Below, in pieces: positions 7,258 to 15,878 of a DNA stretch of 25,124 nt. The notes under the pieces were generated by a model. That model was not told where the DNA came from. It worked only from the letters and a program-made list of their open reading frames with translations, and made no database searches. Source of the stretch: DAOTVS01 sp034436375 (GTDB taxonomy: Bacteria > Chloroflexota > Anaerolineae > SpSt-313); contig DAOTVS010000366.1 of assembly GCA_034436375.1 (NCBI GenBank), positions 1-25,124 of the forward strand. Direction: 5' to 3'. The translations under genes were made by a program, and so were the position numbers. Every line of letters starts with the position of its first letter. The stretch's first letter is position 1.

Positions 7258-9246
7258 ATGAGCAGTTATCGGGATGATGATGATAATCGGCCTGATCCGC
7301 CAACGGGAGGTGATGCTCGCAACCTCTCATGGCTATGGATTCTTTTGGCGCTGGCCCTGATTGGCTGGAATCTCTGGGCATTTCTCGGGCCGCAGACAGC
7401 TTCGGGTGGCGCCGAGATCCCCTATAGCACGTTCCTGGAACAGGTCGAGGCAGGGAATATCAAGAGTGTCGAGATCAAAGGCACTCGCATCCGCGGCCTC
7501 TTTCGTGAGCCCCTCGACTATCAGGGCGACGCGCTCACGCTGGCGCCAGAGAGCGATACCCCTGGCAGCGGGACCGGCGGAAAGGCGCGCCCGACGGCGG
7601 CCCGCTATGAGGACTTTACGACCAATATCCCGGAAGCCATCGACGATCAAACGCTGATCCCGCTCCTGCGGCAAAAACAGGTCACTATCAAAGCGGTCCC
7701 GGCAGGCACCCCCTGGTATGTGACAGCCTTGACCAGCGGCCTGCCCTTCGTCCTGCTGATCGGGTTCTTTTATTGGATGAGCAAACAGGGCGCCCAGAAT
7801 CAGGGTGATATCCTGGGCTTTCTGCGCAGCCGCGCCCGCCGTTACACCCCCAGCAGCCAGCGGCGCATGCTCTTTGCCGATGTGGCCGGCGAGGAAGAAG
7901 CCAAGCGCGACCTGACCGAAGTGGTGGACTTTTTGAAGAACCCGCGCAAATATCACGAGCTGGGGGCGCGCATTCCGCGCGGCATCCTGCTTATCGGCCC
8001 GCCCGGTACGGGTAAGACACTGCTGGCCCGCGCCGTAGCCGGCGAAGCCAATGTGCCCTTTTTCAATATCAGCGCCTCCGAGTTCGTCGAGATGTTCGTC
8101 GGCGTGGGCGCCAGCCGCGTGCGCGACCTGTTCGACCGCGCCAAACGCGCCGCGCCCTCGATCATCTTTGTTGATGAGCTCGACGCCGTAGGCCGACAGC
8201 GCGGCGTGGGGGTCGGCGGCGGCAGCGATGAACGCGAGCAAACGCTGAACCAGCTCCTGGTCGAGATGGATGGCTTTGACGAGCGGCAAAACGTCATTAT
8301 CATCGCGGCGACCAACCGCCCCGATGTGCTGGATCCGGCCCTGCTGCGCCCCGGCCGCTTTGATCGGCACGTCACAGTCGGCCTGCCCGATCGTCTGGGC
8401 CGCCAGGGCATTCTCGACATTCATTCGCGCCGCTTGCCGATGGCCGATGATGTGGACCTTACCGTGCTGAGCCGCACCACTACCGGCTTTAGCGGCGCCG
8501 ATCTGGCCAACCTCTGCAATGAGGCTGCCCTGAATGCAGCGCGACACAACCGGGCGCGGGTGTCTATGGAAGATTTCGAAGAGGCCCTCGATAAGCTCAT
8601 TCTGGGCGGCGCCCGCAATATGCTCCTCTCGGAGCGCGAGCGGCGGGTCGTCGCCTTTCACGAAGCGGGGCATGCCCTGGTGGCCAAGTGCCTGCCCGAG
8701 TCCGATCCAATCCGCAAGGTCAGCATCATCCCTCGCGGCCGGGCCCTGGGCGCCACCGAGCAGTTGACCAATGAGGACCACACCAACTATGCCCGGTCGT
8801 ACCTGTTGGCCCGGGTGACCGTGATGCTGGCCGGGCGCGCAGCCGAGGAACTCTATATCCACGACGTCACGATTGGGGCCGAGAACGACCTCCTGCAAGC
8901 CACCGAGCTTTGCCGGCGCATGGTCACCCGTTGGGGGATGAGTGAGTTGGGGCTGGCTGCCTACCGCGCCCCGGGGCAAGATCAGCCGTTCTTGGGTTAC
9001 GAGCTTTCCATGGGGCGCGACTATAGCGAGGCCATGGCCGCCGAGATCGATCAAGCTGTGAACTCGCTCCTGAACAGCCGTCACCAGGTAGCCCGCGCCA
9101 TTCTGCAGGCAGAGGAGGAGTCGTTGCGGCGCCTGGTCGAGGCGCTGCTACAGGAAGAAACGCTCAGTGCCAGCGAGATCGATGCTGTGCTCTGCGGAAA
9201 GGCGCTCAGTCACGTAGAGGCCGAGACAGAACTGGCCACAGCCTGA
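7258..9246 (+). CDS. ftsH: FtsH, membrane-anchored ATP-dependent zinc metalloprotease
   Basis: This 662-residue AAA+ protease extracts and degrades membrane and short-lived cytosolic proteins as a hexamer. Visible parts in order: a transmembrane helix at about 24-43; an outer domain of about 110 residues; a second helix at about 154-174; Walker A GPPGTGKT (247-254); a pore motif in EMFVGVG; Walker B IIFVDELD (302-309); second region of homology with R367 and R370; and zinc site HEAGH (468-472) with third ligand D544 in GAENDLLQAT. All catalytic residues are intact. The length is close to the usual 610-650, with a Gly/Ser/Thr-rich stretch in the outer domain. GAGGGAAA precedes the ATG. It has its own sigma-54 promoter, and a small membrane protein gene follows 26 bases after the stop. 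Confidence 0.98.
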   Translation: MSSYRDDDDNRPDPPTGGDARNLSWLWILLALALIGWNLWAFLGPQTASGGAEIPYSTFLEQVEAGNIKSVEIKGTRIRGLFREPLDYQGDALTLAPESDTPGSGTGGKARPTAARYEDFTTNIPEAIDDQTLIPLLRQKQVTIKAVPAGTPWYVTALTSGLPFVLLIGFFYWMSKQGAQNQGDILGFLRSRARRYTPSSQRRMLFADVAGEEEAKRDLTEVVDFLKNPRKYHELGARIPRGILLIGPPGTGKTLLARAVAGEANVPFFNISASEFVEMFVGVGASRVRDLFDRAKRAAPSIIFVDELDAVGRQRGVGVGGGSDEREQTLNQLLVEMDGFDERQNVIIIAATNRPDVLDPALLRPGRFDRHVTVGLPDRLGRQGILDIHSRRLPMADDVDLTVLSRTTTGFSGADLANLCNEAALNAARHNRARVSMEDFEEALDKLILGGARNMLLSERERRVVAFHEAGHALVAKCLPESDPIRKVSIIPRGRALGATEQLTNEDHTNYARSYLLARVTVMLAGRAAEELYIHDVTIGAENDLLQATELCRRMVTRWGMSELGLAAYRAPGQDQPFLGYELSMGRDYSEAMAAEIDQAVNSLLNSRHQVARAILQAEEESLRRLVEALLQEETLSASEIDAVLCGKALSHVEAETELATA

Positions 9247-9272
9247 AATGCTGCCGACAGGGTGGGCAAGTA

Positions 9273-9560
9273 ATGCGCAGGTTCAACATCGCAGCCCTGG
9301 CTATCGGCACCGCAGCGGTCGGGTTGCTCGTCTTTCTGGCGGTGTCGTTCCTTCCGCTGTTCATGCGCGAAGCCTGGGGCCCCTTGTGGGGTGCGGAGTG
9401 GCAGTACACAAGCTCTCCACGCTCTTTCGGGCACGTCGGGCCGCTGTGCGGCGTCTCGCTATGGCCCTACGTCCTCGTTGTGCCTGTCTCTTCGTTGTTG
9501 GTGCTGGTTCTTTTCGCCCTGGTCGTCGCCGTTTTCGTGCTGCCCCGGCGTCGCGCTTGA
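9273..9560 (+). CDS. Small two-helix membrane protein, unknown function
   Basis: This 95-residue protein has two strong hydrophobic segments (about 5-30 and 63-90), joined by a loop rich in Trp and aromatic residues, and ends with basic PRRRA. It starts 26 bases after ftsH behind GGGTGGG, so it is probably cotranscribed with ftsH. It could be a modulator or substrate of FtsH, but that rests on position only. No family is recognised. Confidence 0.65.
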   Translation: MRRFNIAALAIGTAAVGLLVFLAVSFLPLFMREAWGPLWGAEWQYTSSPRSFGHVGPLCGVSLWPYVLVVPVSSLLVLVLFALVVAVFVLPRRRA

Positions 9561-9600
9561 TCCTTGATAATGAAGGCATGCCCCTCAGAGCATTTTGCTG

Positions 9601-9629
9601 TTGCAACTTGCCTCAGGACCGCGTATAAT
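9601..9629 (+). promoter_or_regulatory. Sigma-70-type promoter for the activator-rpoN operon
   Basis: TTGCAA (9601-9606) and a perfect TATAAT (9624-9629) are separated by 17 bases in the 110-base gap before the response regulator gene. The expected start near 9636 leaves a leader of about 35 bases. Housekeeping control of the regulator and of rpoN is expected. Confidence 0.75.
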
Positions 9630-9670
9630 AACGGCAAGCAGCTTAAACAGTGCTAAGAACGGGAGAGGGT

Positions 9671-11086
9671 ATGCCAGAGCGACATACGGTTCTCATCGTT
9701 GACGATGACCCCCCGATCCGTGAAATGCTGACTGACTTCCTGTCCGAGGAAGGCTATGAGATCCTCGTGGCGGCCGATGGGGCGAGCGCCCTATCGGTCC
9801 TGCGGGAATCAGCGGAGCACATCAACCTGGCATTGCTCGACGTCAGACTGCCAGACGTCCAAGGGCTCGAGATCCTCCGCGCCATGGCCGACAAGGGCCT
9901 GGAGATTCCGGTCATTGTCATGACCGCCCATGGTACGTCATCGACAGCCATCCACTCCATGCAGTTGGGCGCTTATGACTATCTGACCAAGCCTATCGAT
10001 TTGAATCAGCTGGGGCTGACCATCCGGCGGCTGTTGGAGCATCATGCCCTGGCGCAGCAGGTCAAAACCCTGCAGAGCAAGCTCAACGAACATTTGATCC
10101 AGGAACGCATCGTCGGCTCGAGCCCGGCCATGCAGCAGGTCTACAAGCTGATTGGTCGTGTCGCTGGCAGCGACGCCACGGTGCTGGTGTGTGGCGAAAC
10201 GGGCACCGGCAAGGAGCTGGTGGCCGAAGTTATTCATGAAAACTCGGCCCGCGCCGATCAGGCGCTGGTCAAAGTCAACTGTGCAGCCCTGCCGGAGACA
10301 TTGCTGGAGAGCGAGCTCTTCGGCCACGAAAAGGGCTCTTTCACAGGGGCTGTCTCTCAGCGCAAAGGGCGCTTTGAGCTGGCCAACGGCGGCACCATCT
10401 TCCTCGATGAAGTCGGGGAGATGAGCCCTAACACTCAGAAAAAGCTCCTGCGCGTACTGCAGGAGGGCGAATTCCAACGCGTGGGCGGCTCGGAAACTCT
10501 ATACACCGATACGAGAGTCATTGCGGCCACCAACAAGAATCTCGAGCGTGAGGTGGAAGAAGGCCGTTTCCGCGATGACCTGTACTATCGGCTGAATGTG
10601 ATCCGCATCACCATGCCGCCCCTGCGCGAGCGCCGTGAGGACGTCCCCCTCCTGACGGCACACTTCCTGGACCGGCACCGGTACCGGCCAGGGTATCCTC
10701 CGACCAAAATCTCGGAGGAAGCGCTCAAGCTGCTCATGGAATACACCTGGCCAGGGAACGTGCGCCAGTTGGAGAACTCGATCGAGCGGGGCGTCGTATT
10801 GGCCCAAGGCAAACTGATCACGGCGCAGCACGTGGCGTTCGATTCGCCACTTATGGCCGATACCCTGCTGAACCTGACCCAGCGGGTGCGCGCTCACACG
10901 CCGCTGGCGACCATTCTCCAGGAAGTTGAGCGCCTGGCGCTGGATATCGCCATCAACCAGGCGCGTGGAGACCGCGAGGAGGCTGCCCGCATGTTGGGTC
11001 TCCCGGTCGAAGACCTGGAACACAGGTTCCATGAGCTTGAGACACAACGCCTAGCTGCCCTGTCTTCAGCGGCCGGACAGGGGTAA
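9671..11086 (+). CDS. NtrC-family sigma-54-dependent response regulator
   Basis: This 471-residue transcription activator has three domains. The receiver domain (about 1-120) has acidic residues DDD near the start, phospho-acceptor D57 in LLDVRLPD, and the conserved Thr (MTAHG) and Lys (TKPID). The AAA+ domain (about 145-385) has Walker A GETGTGKE (175-182), the sigma-54 contact loop GSFTGA (222-227, a Ser variant of GAFTGA) and Walker B FLDEVGEM. A C-terminal Fis-type helix-turn-helix contains REEAARMLGL. It remodels RpoN-polymerase at -24/-12 promoters. The ATG at 9671 follows GGGAGAGG; an upstream GTG at 9650 is less likely. The stop is ten bases before rpoN. No histidine kinase is visible nearby, so its signal is unknown. 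Confidence 0.95.
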   Translation: MPERHTVLIVDDDPPIREMLTDFLSEEGYEILVAADGASALSVLRESAEHINLALLDVRLPDVQGLEILRAMADKGLEIPVIVMTAHGTSSTAIHSMQLGAYDYLTKPIDLNQLGLTIRRLLEHHALAQQVKTLQSKLNEHLIQERIVGSSPAMQQVYKLIGRVAGSDATVLVCGETGTGKELVAEVIHENSARADQALVKVNCAALPETLLESELFGHEKGSFTGAVSQRKGRFELANGGTIFLDEVGEMSPNTQKKLLRVLQEGEFQRVGGSETLYTDTRVIAATNKNLEREVEEGRFRDDLYYRLNVIRITMPPLRERREDVPLLTAHFLDRHRYRPGYPPTKISEEALKLLMEYTWPGNVRQLENSIERGVVLAQGKLITAQHVAFDSPLMADTLLNLTQRVRAHTPLATILQEVERLALDIAINQARGDREEAARMLGLPVEDLEHRFHELETQRLAALSSAAGQG

Positions 11087-11096
11087 GGAGAGGTAG

Positions 11097-12494
11097 GTGA
11101 AACTGTCACTGGATCAGACCGCAGGCCAACAGCAAAATCATGAAATGGAGATGCGCCCCTCGCCGGGGCTCATCACCTTTGCCCGCCTGCTGACGCTCCC
11201 TGCGTGGGAATTGGAACAGACCATCCAGGAAGAGATCCAGGGAAACCCCGCACTCGAGATGGCCGAGCCGGAGGTTTGCGCCGTCTGCGGCGCGCCGCTG
11301 GTCGATGGCGTCTGCTACGAGTGCTTGAGGCGCGATGCCGAAATCCTTGACCGCGAGGAGCGCACGCGCCAACAGGAGGTCGACGAAGAGTTCGACCCGC
11401 TGACACTGATCGCCGGGCAGGTCAACCTCGGCGAGGAGCTGCTACAAGAGGTCGGCACGCAGATCCCCGAGGAGGATTTACCCATCGCCCGCTACCTGGT
11501 AGGTTATCTCGATGATCGAGGCTTTCTCGACTGCAACGCTCAGCTCGTCGCGTTCACGCTGAATGTCTCGACCGAGCGGGTAGAGAGGGCGATCCGGGCG
11601 CTGCAGCAGGCCGGGCCGGTAGGCGCCGCTGCGCGCAACGTCAAGGAATGCCTGTTGTTGCAGTTGGAGCGACTAGCCGAAGCAGGGATCAGTCACCCGT
11701 TGGCCGAGGCTATCATCCTGAACCATTTCGAGCGCCTGGGGCAGGGCCAATACCACGAAATCGCGCGTGCTTTGGGCGTTTCCAGCAAGGAGATCCTGGA
11801 AGCTCGCGATTTCATCCGTGAGCACCTGCGGCCTTTCCCCGTGCCGGACCTGGTTAGCCCAGAATCGTGGACGAGTACGACCGATGTGCCCTATACGGCG
11901 CCCGATGTGATCATCCGCGAAAAGCCCGAAGAGCCCGGGGCCTATCAGGTGGAAATTGTCCGTTCGCGGCGCACATTCCTTCAGGTTAGCCCCATCTACC
12001 AACGTGTGGCGCGCGACATCCGCAAAGGTACCCTGCCGACAACGGAGCAGGAGCGCGAGCACGTCATGGAGCACCTGAGCCGGGCCCAATCGTTTGTAGC
12101 CCATCTGCGCGAGCGCCGCGAGACCTTGCTGGCGGTTGCAGAGGCGGTCGTGGCCCGGCAAATGGACTTTTTGCGCGACGGTGTGCGCCATCTTCGCCCG
12201 CTGACACGCGCCGAGATCGCCGAAGCTACCGGCCTGCATCAGTCAACCGTCAGCCGGGCCGTGGCCGATAAATACGTGCAGCTGCCGAACCGTAAGGTGA
12301 TTCCTTTCAGCGCGTTCTTCGAGCCGTCGCGAAACGTCAAGGACGTGCTACAGGAGATCGTGGAGCGCGAAAACGCTCCGCTGGCCGACGCCGAGTTGGC
12401 CGAGGAACTGAGCAGGCGGGGCTACAATGTAGCGCGGCGTACGGTGGCCAAGTATCGCAAGAAGATGGGCATCCTGCCCTCTACCATGCGCTGA
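11097..12494 (+). CDS. rpoN: RNA polymerase sigma-54 factor RpoN, with four-Cys insertion
   Basis: This 465-residue sigma-54 directs polymerase to -24/-12 promoters. Region I (MKLSLDQ, then a Gln-rich and Leu-rich stretch to about residue 57) contacts the activator. The core-binding region follows. The helix-turn-helix contains HQSTVSRAVADKY, and the RpoN box ARRTVAKYR (446-454) is exact and reads the -24 element. Between region I and the core-binding region are C61, C64, C73 and C76 (CxxC-x8-CxxC), which probably bind zinc; enteric RpoN lacks this. The GTG start at 11097 is supported by AAGGAG at six bases. It is cotranscribed with the activator gene, ten bases apart. The arm ends 68 bases after the stop. 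Confidence 0.97.
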   Translation: MKLSLDQTAGQQQNHEMEMRPSPGLITFARLLTLPAWELEQTIQEEIQGNPALEMAEPEVCAVCGAPLVDGVCYECLRRDAEILDREERTRQQEVDEEFDPLTLIAGQVNLGEELLQEVGTQIPEEDLPIARYLVGYLDDRGFLDCNAQLVAFTLNVSTERVERAIRALQQAGPVGAAARNVKECLLLQLERLAEAGISHPLAEAIILNHFERLGQGQYHEIARALGVSSKEILEARDFIREHLRPFPVPDLVSPESWTSTTDVPYTAPDVIIREKPEEPGAYQVEIVRSRRTFLQVSPIYQRVARDIRKGTLPTTEQEREHVMEHLSRAQSFVAHLRERRETLLAVAEAVVARQMDFLRDGVRHLRPLTRAEIAEATGLHQSTVSRAVADKYVQLPNRKVIPFSAFFEPSRNVKDVLQEIVERENAPLADAELAEELSRRGYNVARRTVAKYRKKMGILPSTMR

Positions 12495-12630
12495 GCGAAA
12501 CAAGGCCTGCCTTATCGCGGATTGGATGAGAGAAGGAGGGGGGCCTCCTGCAGTGGCGCCCGCGGGCGCCACTGCAGGAGGCCCCCCTCCTTCTCTCATC
12601 CAATCCGCGATAAGGCAGGCCTTGTTTCGC
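12495..12630. other. Symmetry centre of the palindrome between the two rpoN copies
   Basis: The two convergent rpoN copies are 136 bases apart and the axis falls in the middle, inside CCCGCGGG. The innermost sequence is very GC-rich (GGCGCCCG then CGGGCGCC) with CTGCAG on each side. Each arm also has its own small hairpin, AGGAGG-GGGG-CCTCCT at 12534-12549, mirrored at 12576-12591. No T-tract follows, so this is not a standard intrinsic terminator. A native hairpin here could have primed the foldback. Confidence 0.8.
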
Positions 12631-14028
12631 TCAGCGCATGGTAGAGGGCAGGATGCCCATCTTCTTGCGATACTTGGCCACCGTACGCCGCGCTACATTG
12701 TAGCCCCGCCTGCTCAGTTCCTCGGCCAACTCGGCGTCGGCCAGCGGAGCGTTTTCGCGCTCCACGATCTCCTGTAGCACGTCCTTGACGTTTCGCGACG
12801 GCTCGAAGAACGCGCTGAAAGGAATCACCTTACGGTTCGGCAGCTGCACGTATTTATCGGCCACGGCCCGGCTGACGGTTGACTGATGCAGGCCGGTAGC
12901 TTCGGCGATCTCGGCGCGTGTCAGCGGGCGAAGATGGCGCACACCGTCGCGCAAAAAGTCCATTTGCCGGGCCACGACCGCCTCTGCAACCGCCAGCAAG
13001 GTCTCGCGGCGCTCGCGCAGATGGGCTACAAACGATTGGGCCCGGCTCAGGTGCTCCATGACGTGCTCGCGCTCCTGCTCCGTTGTCGGCAGGGTACCTT
13101 TGCGGATGTCGCGCGCCACACGTTGGTAGATGGGGCTAACCTGAAGGAATGTGCGCCGCGAACGGACAATTTCCACCTGATAGGCCCCGGGCTCTTCGGG
13201 CTTTTCGCGGATGATCACATCGGGCGCCGTATAGGGCACATCGGTCGTACTCGTCCACGATTCTGGGCTAACCAGGTCCGGCACGGGGAAAGGCCGCAGG
13301 TGCTCACGGATGAAATCGCGAGCTTCCAGGATCTCCTTGCTGGAAACGCCCAAAGCACGCGCGATTTCGTGGTATTGGCCCTGCCCCAGGCGCTCGAAAT
13401 GGTTCAGGATGATAGCCTCGGCCAACGGGTGACTGATCCCTGCTTCGGCTAGTCGCTCCAACTGCAACAACAGGCATTCCTTGACGTTGCGCGCAGCGGC
13501 GCCTACCGGCCCGGCCTGCTGCAGCGCCCGGATCGCCCTCTCTACCCGCTCGGTCGAGACATTCAGCGTGAACGCGACGAGCTGAGCGTTGCAGTCGAGA
13601 AAGCCTCGATCATCGAGATAACCTACCAGGTAGCGGGCGATGGGTAAATCCTCCTCGGGGATCTGCGTGCCGACCTCTTGTAGCAGCTCCTCGCCGAGGT
13701 TGACCTGCCCGGCGATCAGTGTCAGCGGGTCGAACTCTTCGTCGACCTCCTGTTGGCGCGTGCGCTCCTCGCGGTCAAGGATTTCGGCATCGCGCCTCAA
13801 GCACTCGTAGCAGACGCCATCGACCAGCGGCGCGCCGCAGACGGCGCAAACCTCCGGCTCGGCCATCTCGAGTGCGGGGTTTCCCTGGATCTCTTCCTGG
13901 ATGGTCTGTTCCAATTCCCACGCAGGGAGCGTCAGCAGGCGGGCAAAGGTGATGAGCCCCGGCGAGGGGCGCATCTCCATTTCATGATTTTGCTGTTGGC
14001 CTGCGGTCTGATCCAGTGACAGTTTCAC
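12631..14028 (-). CDS. rpoN: RpoN sigma-54 factor, mirror copy
   Basis: Protein identical to the copy at 11097-12494, including the GTG start, C61/C64/C73/C76 and the RpoN box. It is most likely the same locus reflected rather than a second gene. Confidence 0.9.
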   Translation of the reverse strand: MKLSLDQTAGQQQNHEMEMRPSPGLITFARLLTLPAWELEQTIQEEIQGNPALEMAEPEVCAVCGAPLVDGVCYECLRRDAEILDREERTRQQEVDEEFDPLTLIAGQVNLGEELLQEVGTQIPEEDLPIARYLVGYLDDRGFLDCNAQLVAFTLNVSTERVERAIRALQQAGPVGAAARNVKECLLLQLERLAEAGISHPLAEAIILNHFERLGQGQYHEIARALGVSSKEILEARDFIREHLRPFPVPDLVSPESWTSTTDVPYTAPDVIIREKPEEPGAYQVEIVRSRRTFLQVSPIYQRVARDIRKGTLPTTEQEREHVMEHLSRAQSFVAHLRERRETLLAVAEAVVARQMDFLRDGVRHLRPLTRAEIAEATGLHQSTVSRAVADKYVQLPNRKVIPFSAFFEPSRNVKDVLQEIVERENAPLADAELAEELSRRGYNVARRTVAKYRKKMGILPSTMR

Positions 14029-14038
14029 CTACCTCTCC

Positions 14039-15454
14039 TTACCCCTGTCCGGCCGCTGAAGACAGGGCAGCTAGGCGTTGTGTCTCAAGCTCATGGAACC
14101 TGTGTTCCAGGTCTTCGACCGGGAGACCCAACATGCGGGCAGCCTCCTCGCGGTCTCCACGCGCCTGGTTGATGGCGATATCCAGCGCCAGGCGCTCAAC
14201 TTCCTGGAGAATGGTCGCCAGCGGCGTGTGAGCGCGCACCCGCTGGGTCAGGTTCAGCAGGGTATCGGCCATAAGTGGCGAATCGAACGCCACGTGCTGC
14301 GCCGTGATCAGTTTGCCTTGGGCCAATACGACGCCCCGCTCGATCGAGTTCTCCAACTGGCGCACGTTCCCTGGCCAGGTGTATTCCATGAGCAGCTTGA
14401 GCGCTTCCTCCGAGATTTTGGTCGGAGGATACCCTGGCCGGTACCGGTGCCGGTCCAGGAAGTGTGCCGTCAGGAGGGGGACGTCCTCACGGCGCTCGCG
14501 CAGGGGCGGCATGGTGATGCGGATCACATTCAGCCGATAGTACAGGTCATCGCGGAAACGGCCTTCTTCCACCTCACGCTCGAGATTCTTGTTGGTGGCC
14601 GCAATGACTCTCGTATCGGTGTATAGAGTTTCCGAGCCGCCCACGCGTTGGAATTCGCCCTCCTGCAGTACGCGCAGGAGCTTTTTCTGAGTGTTAGGGC
14701 TCATCTCCCCGACTTCATCGAGGAAGATGGTGCCGCCGTTGGCCAGCTCAAAGCGCCCTTTGCGCTGAGAGACAGCCCCTGTGAAAGAGCCCTTTTCGTG
14801 GCCGAAGAGCTCGCTCTCCAGCAATGTCTCCGGCAGGGCTGCACAGTTGACTTTGACCAGCGCCTGATCGGCGCGGGCCGAGTTTTCATGAATAACTTCG
14901 GCCACCAGCTCCTTGCCGGTGCCCGTTTCGCCACACACCAGCACCGTGGCGTCGCTGCCAGCGACACGACCAATCAGCTTGTAGACCTGCTGCATGGCCG
15001 GGCTCGAGCCGACGATGCGTTCCTGGATCAAATGTTCGTTGAGCTTGCTCTGCAGGGTTTTGACCTGCTGCGCCAGGGCATGATGCTCCAACAGCCGCCG
15101 GATGGTCAGCCCCAGCTGATTCAAATCGATAGGCTTGGTCAGATAGTCATAAGCGCCCAACTGCATGGAGTGGATGGCTGTCGATGACGTACCATGGGCG
15201 GTCATGACAATGACCGGAATCTCCAGGCCCTTGTCGGCCATGGCGCGGAGGATCTCGAGCCCTTGGACGTCTGGCAGTCTGACGTCGAGCAATGCCAGGT
15301 TGATGTGCTCCGCTGATTCCCGCAGGACCGATAGGGCGCTCGCCCCATCGGCCGCCACGAGGATCTCATAGCCTTCCTCGGACAGGAAGTCAGTCAGCAT
15401 TTCACGGATCGGGGGGTCATCGTCAACGATGAGAACCGTATGTCGCTCTGGCAT
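14039..15454 (-). CDS. NtrC-family response regulator, mirror copy
   Basis: Identical to the gene at 9671-11086: receiver D57, Walker A GETGTGKE, GSFTGA loop and Fis-type helix-turn-helix. The ATG start at 15452-15454 has the same GGGAGAGG ribosome site. Confidence 0.9.
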   Translation of the reverse strand: MPERHTVLIVDDDPPIREMLTDFLSEEGYEILVAADGASALSVLRESAEHINLALLDVRLPDVQGLEILRAMADKGLEIPVIVMTAHGTSSTAIHSMQLGAYDYLTKPIDLNQLGLTIRRLLEHHALAQQVKTLQSKLNEHLIQERIVGSSPAMQQVYKLIGRVAGSDATVLVCGETGTGKELVAEVIHENSARADQALVKVNCAALPETLLESELFGHEKGSFTGAVSQRKGRFELANGGTIFLDEVGEMSPNTQKKLLRVLQEGEFQRVGGSETLYTDTRVIAATNKNLEREVEEGRFRDDLYYRLNVIRITMPPLRERREDVPLLTAHFLDRHRYRPGYPPTKISEEALKLLMEYTWPGNVRQLENSIERGVVLAQGKLITAQHVAFDSPLMADTLLNLTQRVRAHTPLATILQEVERLALDIAINQARGDREEAARMLGLPVEDLEHRFHELETQRLAALSSAAGQG

Positions 15455-15495
15455 ACCCTCTCCCGTTCTTAGCACTGTTTAAGCTGCTTGCCGTT

Positions 15496-15524
15496 ATTAT
15501 ACGCGGTCCTGAGGCAAGTTGCAA
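15496..15524 (-). promoter_or_regulatory. Sigma-70-type promoter, mirror copy
   Basis: Mirror of 9601-9629: TTGCAA, 17 bases, TATAAT on the minus strand, reading into the response regulator copy. Confidence 0.7.
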
Positions 15525-15564
15525 CAGCAAAATGCTCTGAGGGGCATGCCTTCATTATCAAGGA

Positions 15565-15852
15565 TCAAGCGCGACGCCGGGGCAGCACGAAAACGGCGAC
15601 GACCAGGGCGAAAAGAACCAGCACCAACAACGAAGAGACAGGCACAACGAGGACGTAGGGCCATAGCGAGACGCCGCACAGCGGCCCGACGTGCCCGAAA
15701 GAGCGTGGAGAGCTTGTGTACTGCCACTCCGCACCCCACAAGGGGCCCCAGGCTTCGCGCATGAACAGCGGAAGGAACGACACCGCCAGAAAGACGAGCA
15801 ACCCGACCGCTGCGGTGCCGATAGCCAGGGCTGCGATGTTGAACCTGCGCAT
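15565..15852 (-). CDS. Small two-helix membrane protein, mirror copy
   Basis: Identical 95-residue protein to that at 9273-9560, following the ftsH copy by 26 bases. Function unknown. Confidence 0.6.
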   Translation of the reverse strand: MRRFNIAALAIGTAAVGLLVFLAVSFLPLFMREAWGPLWGAEWQYTSSPRSFGHVGPLCGVSLWPYVLVVPVSSLLVLVLFALVVAVFVLPRRRA

Positions 15853-15878
15853 TACTTGCCCACCCTGTCGGCAGCATT

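Noticed and set aside
7333..9084. 583-codon ORF antisense to ftsH (mirrored 16041-17792)
   Set aside because: It lies fully opposite a gene with intact FtsH motifs. Long antisense frames are common in GC-rich DNA, and the product shows no recognisable domain.
12534..12591. Intrinsic terminator for rpoN
   Set aside because: Hairpins are present but no T-tract follows, and the downstream half is reflected sequence, so the native context is unknown.
12348..12599. 83-codon ORF crossing the symmetry axis (mirrored 12526-12777)
   Set aside because: It is antisense to the end of rpoN and exists only because of the reflection at the axis.
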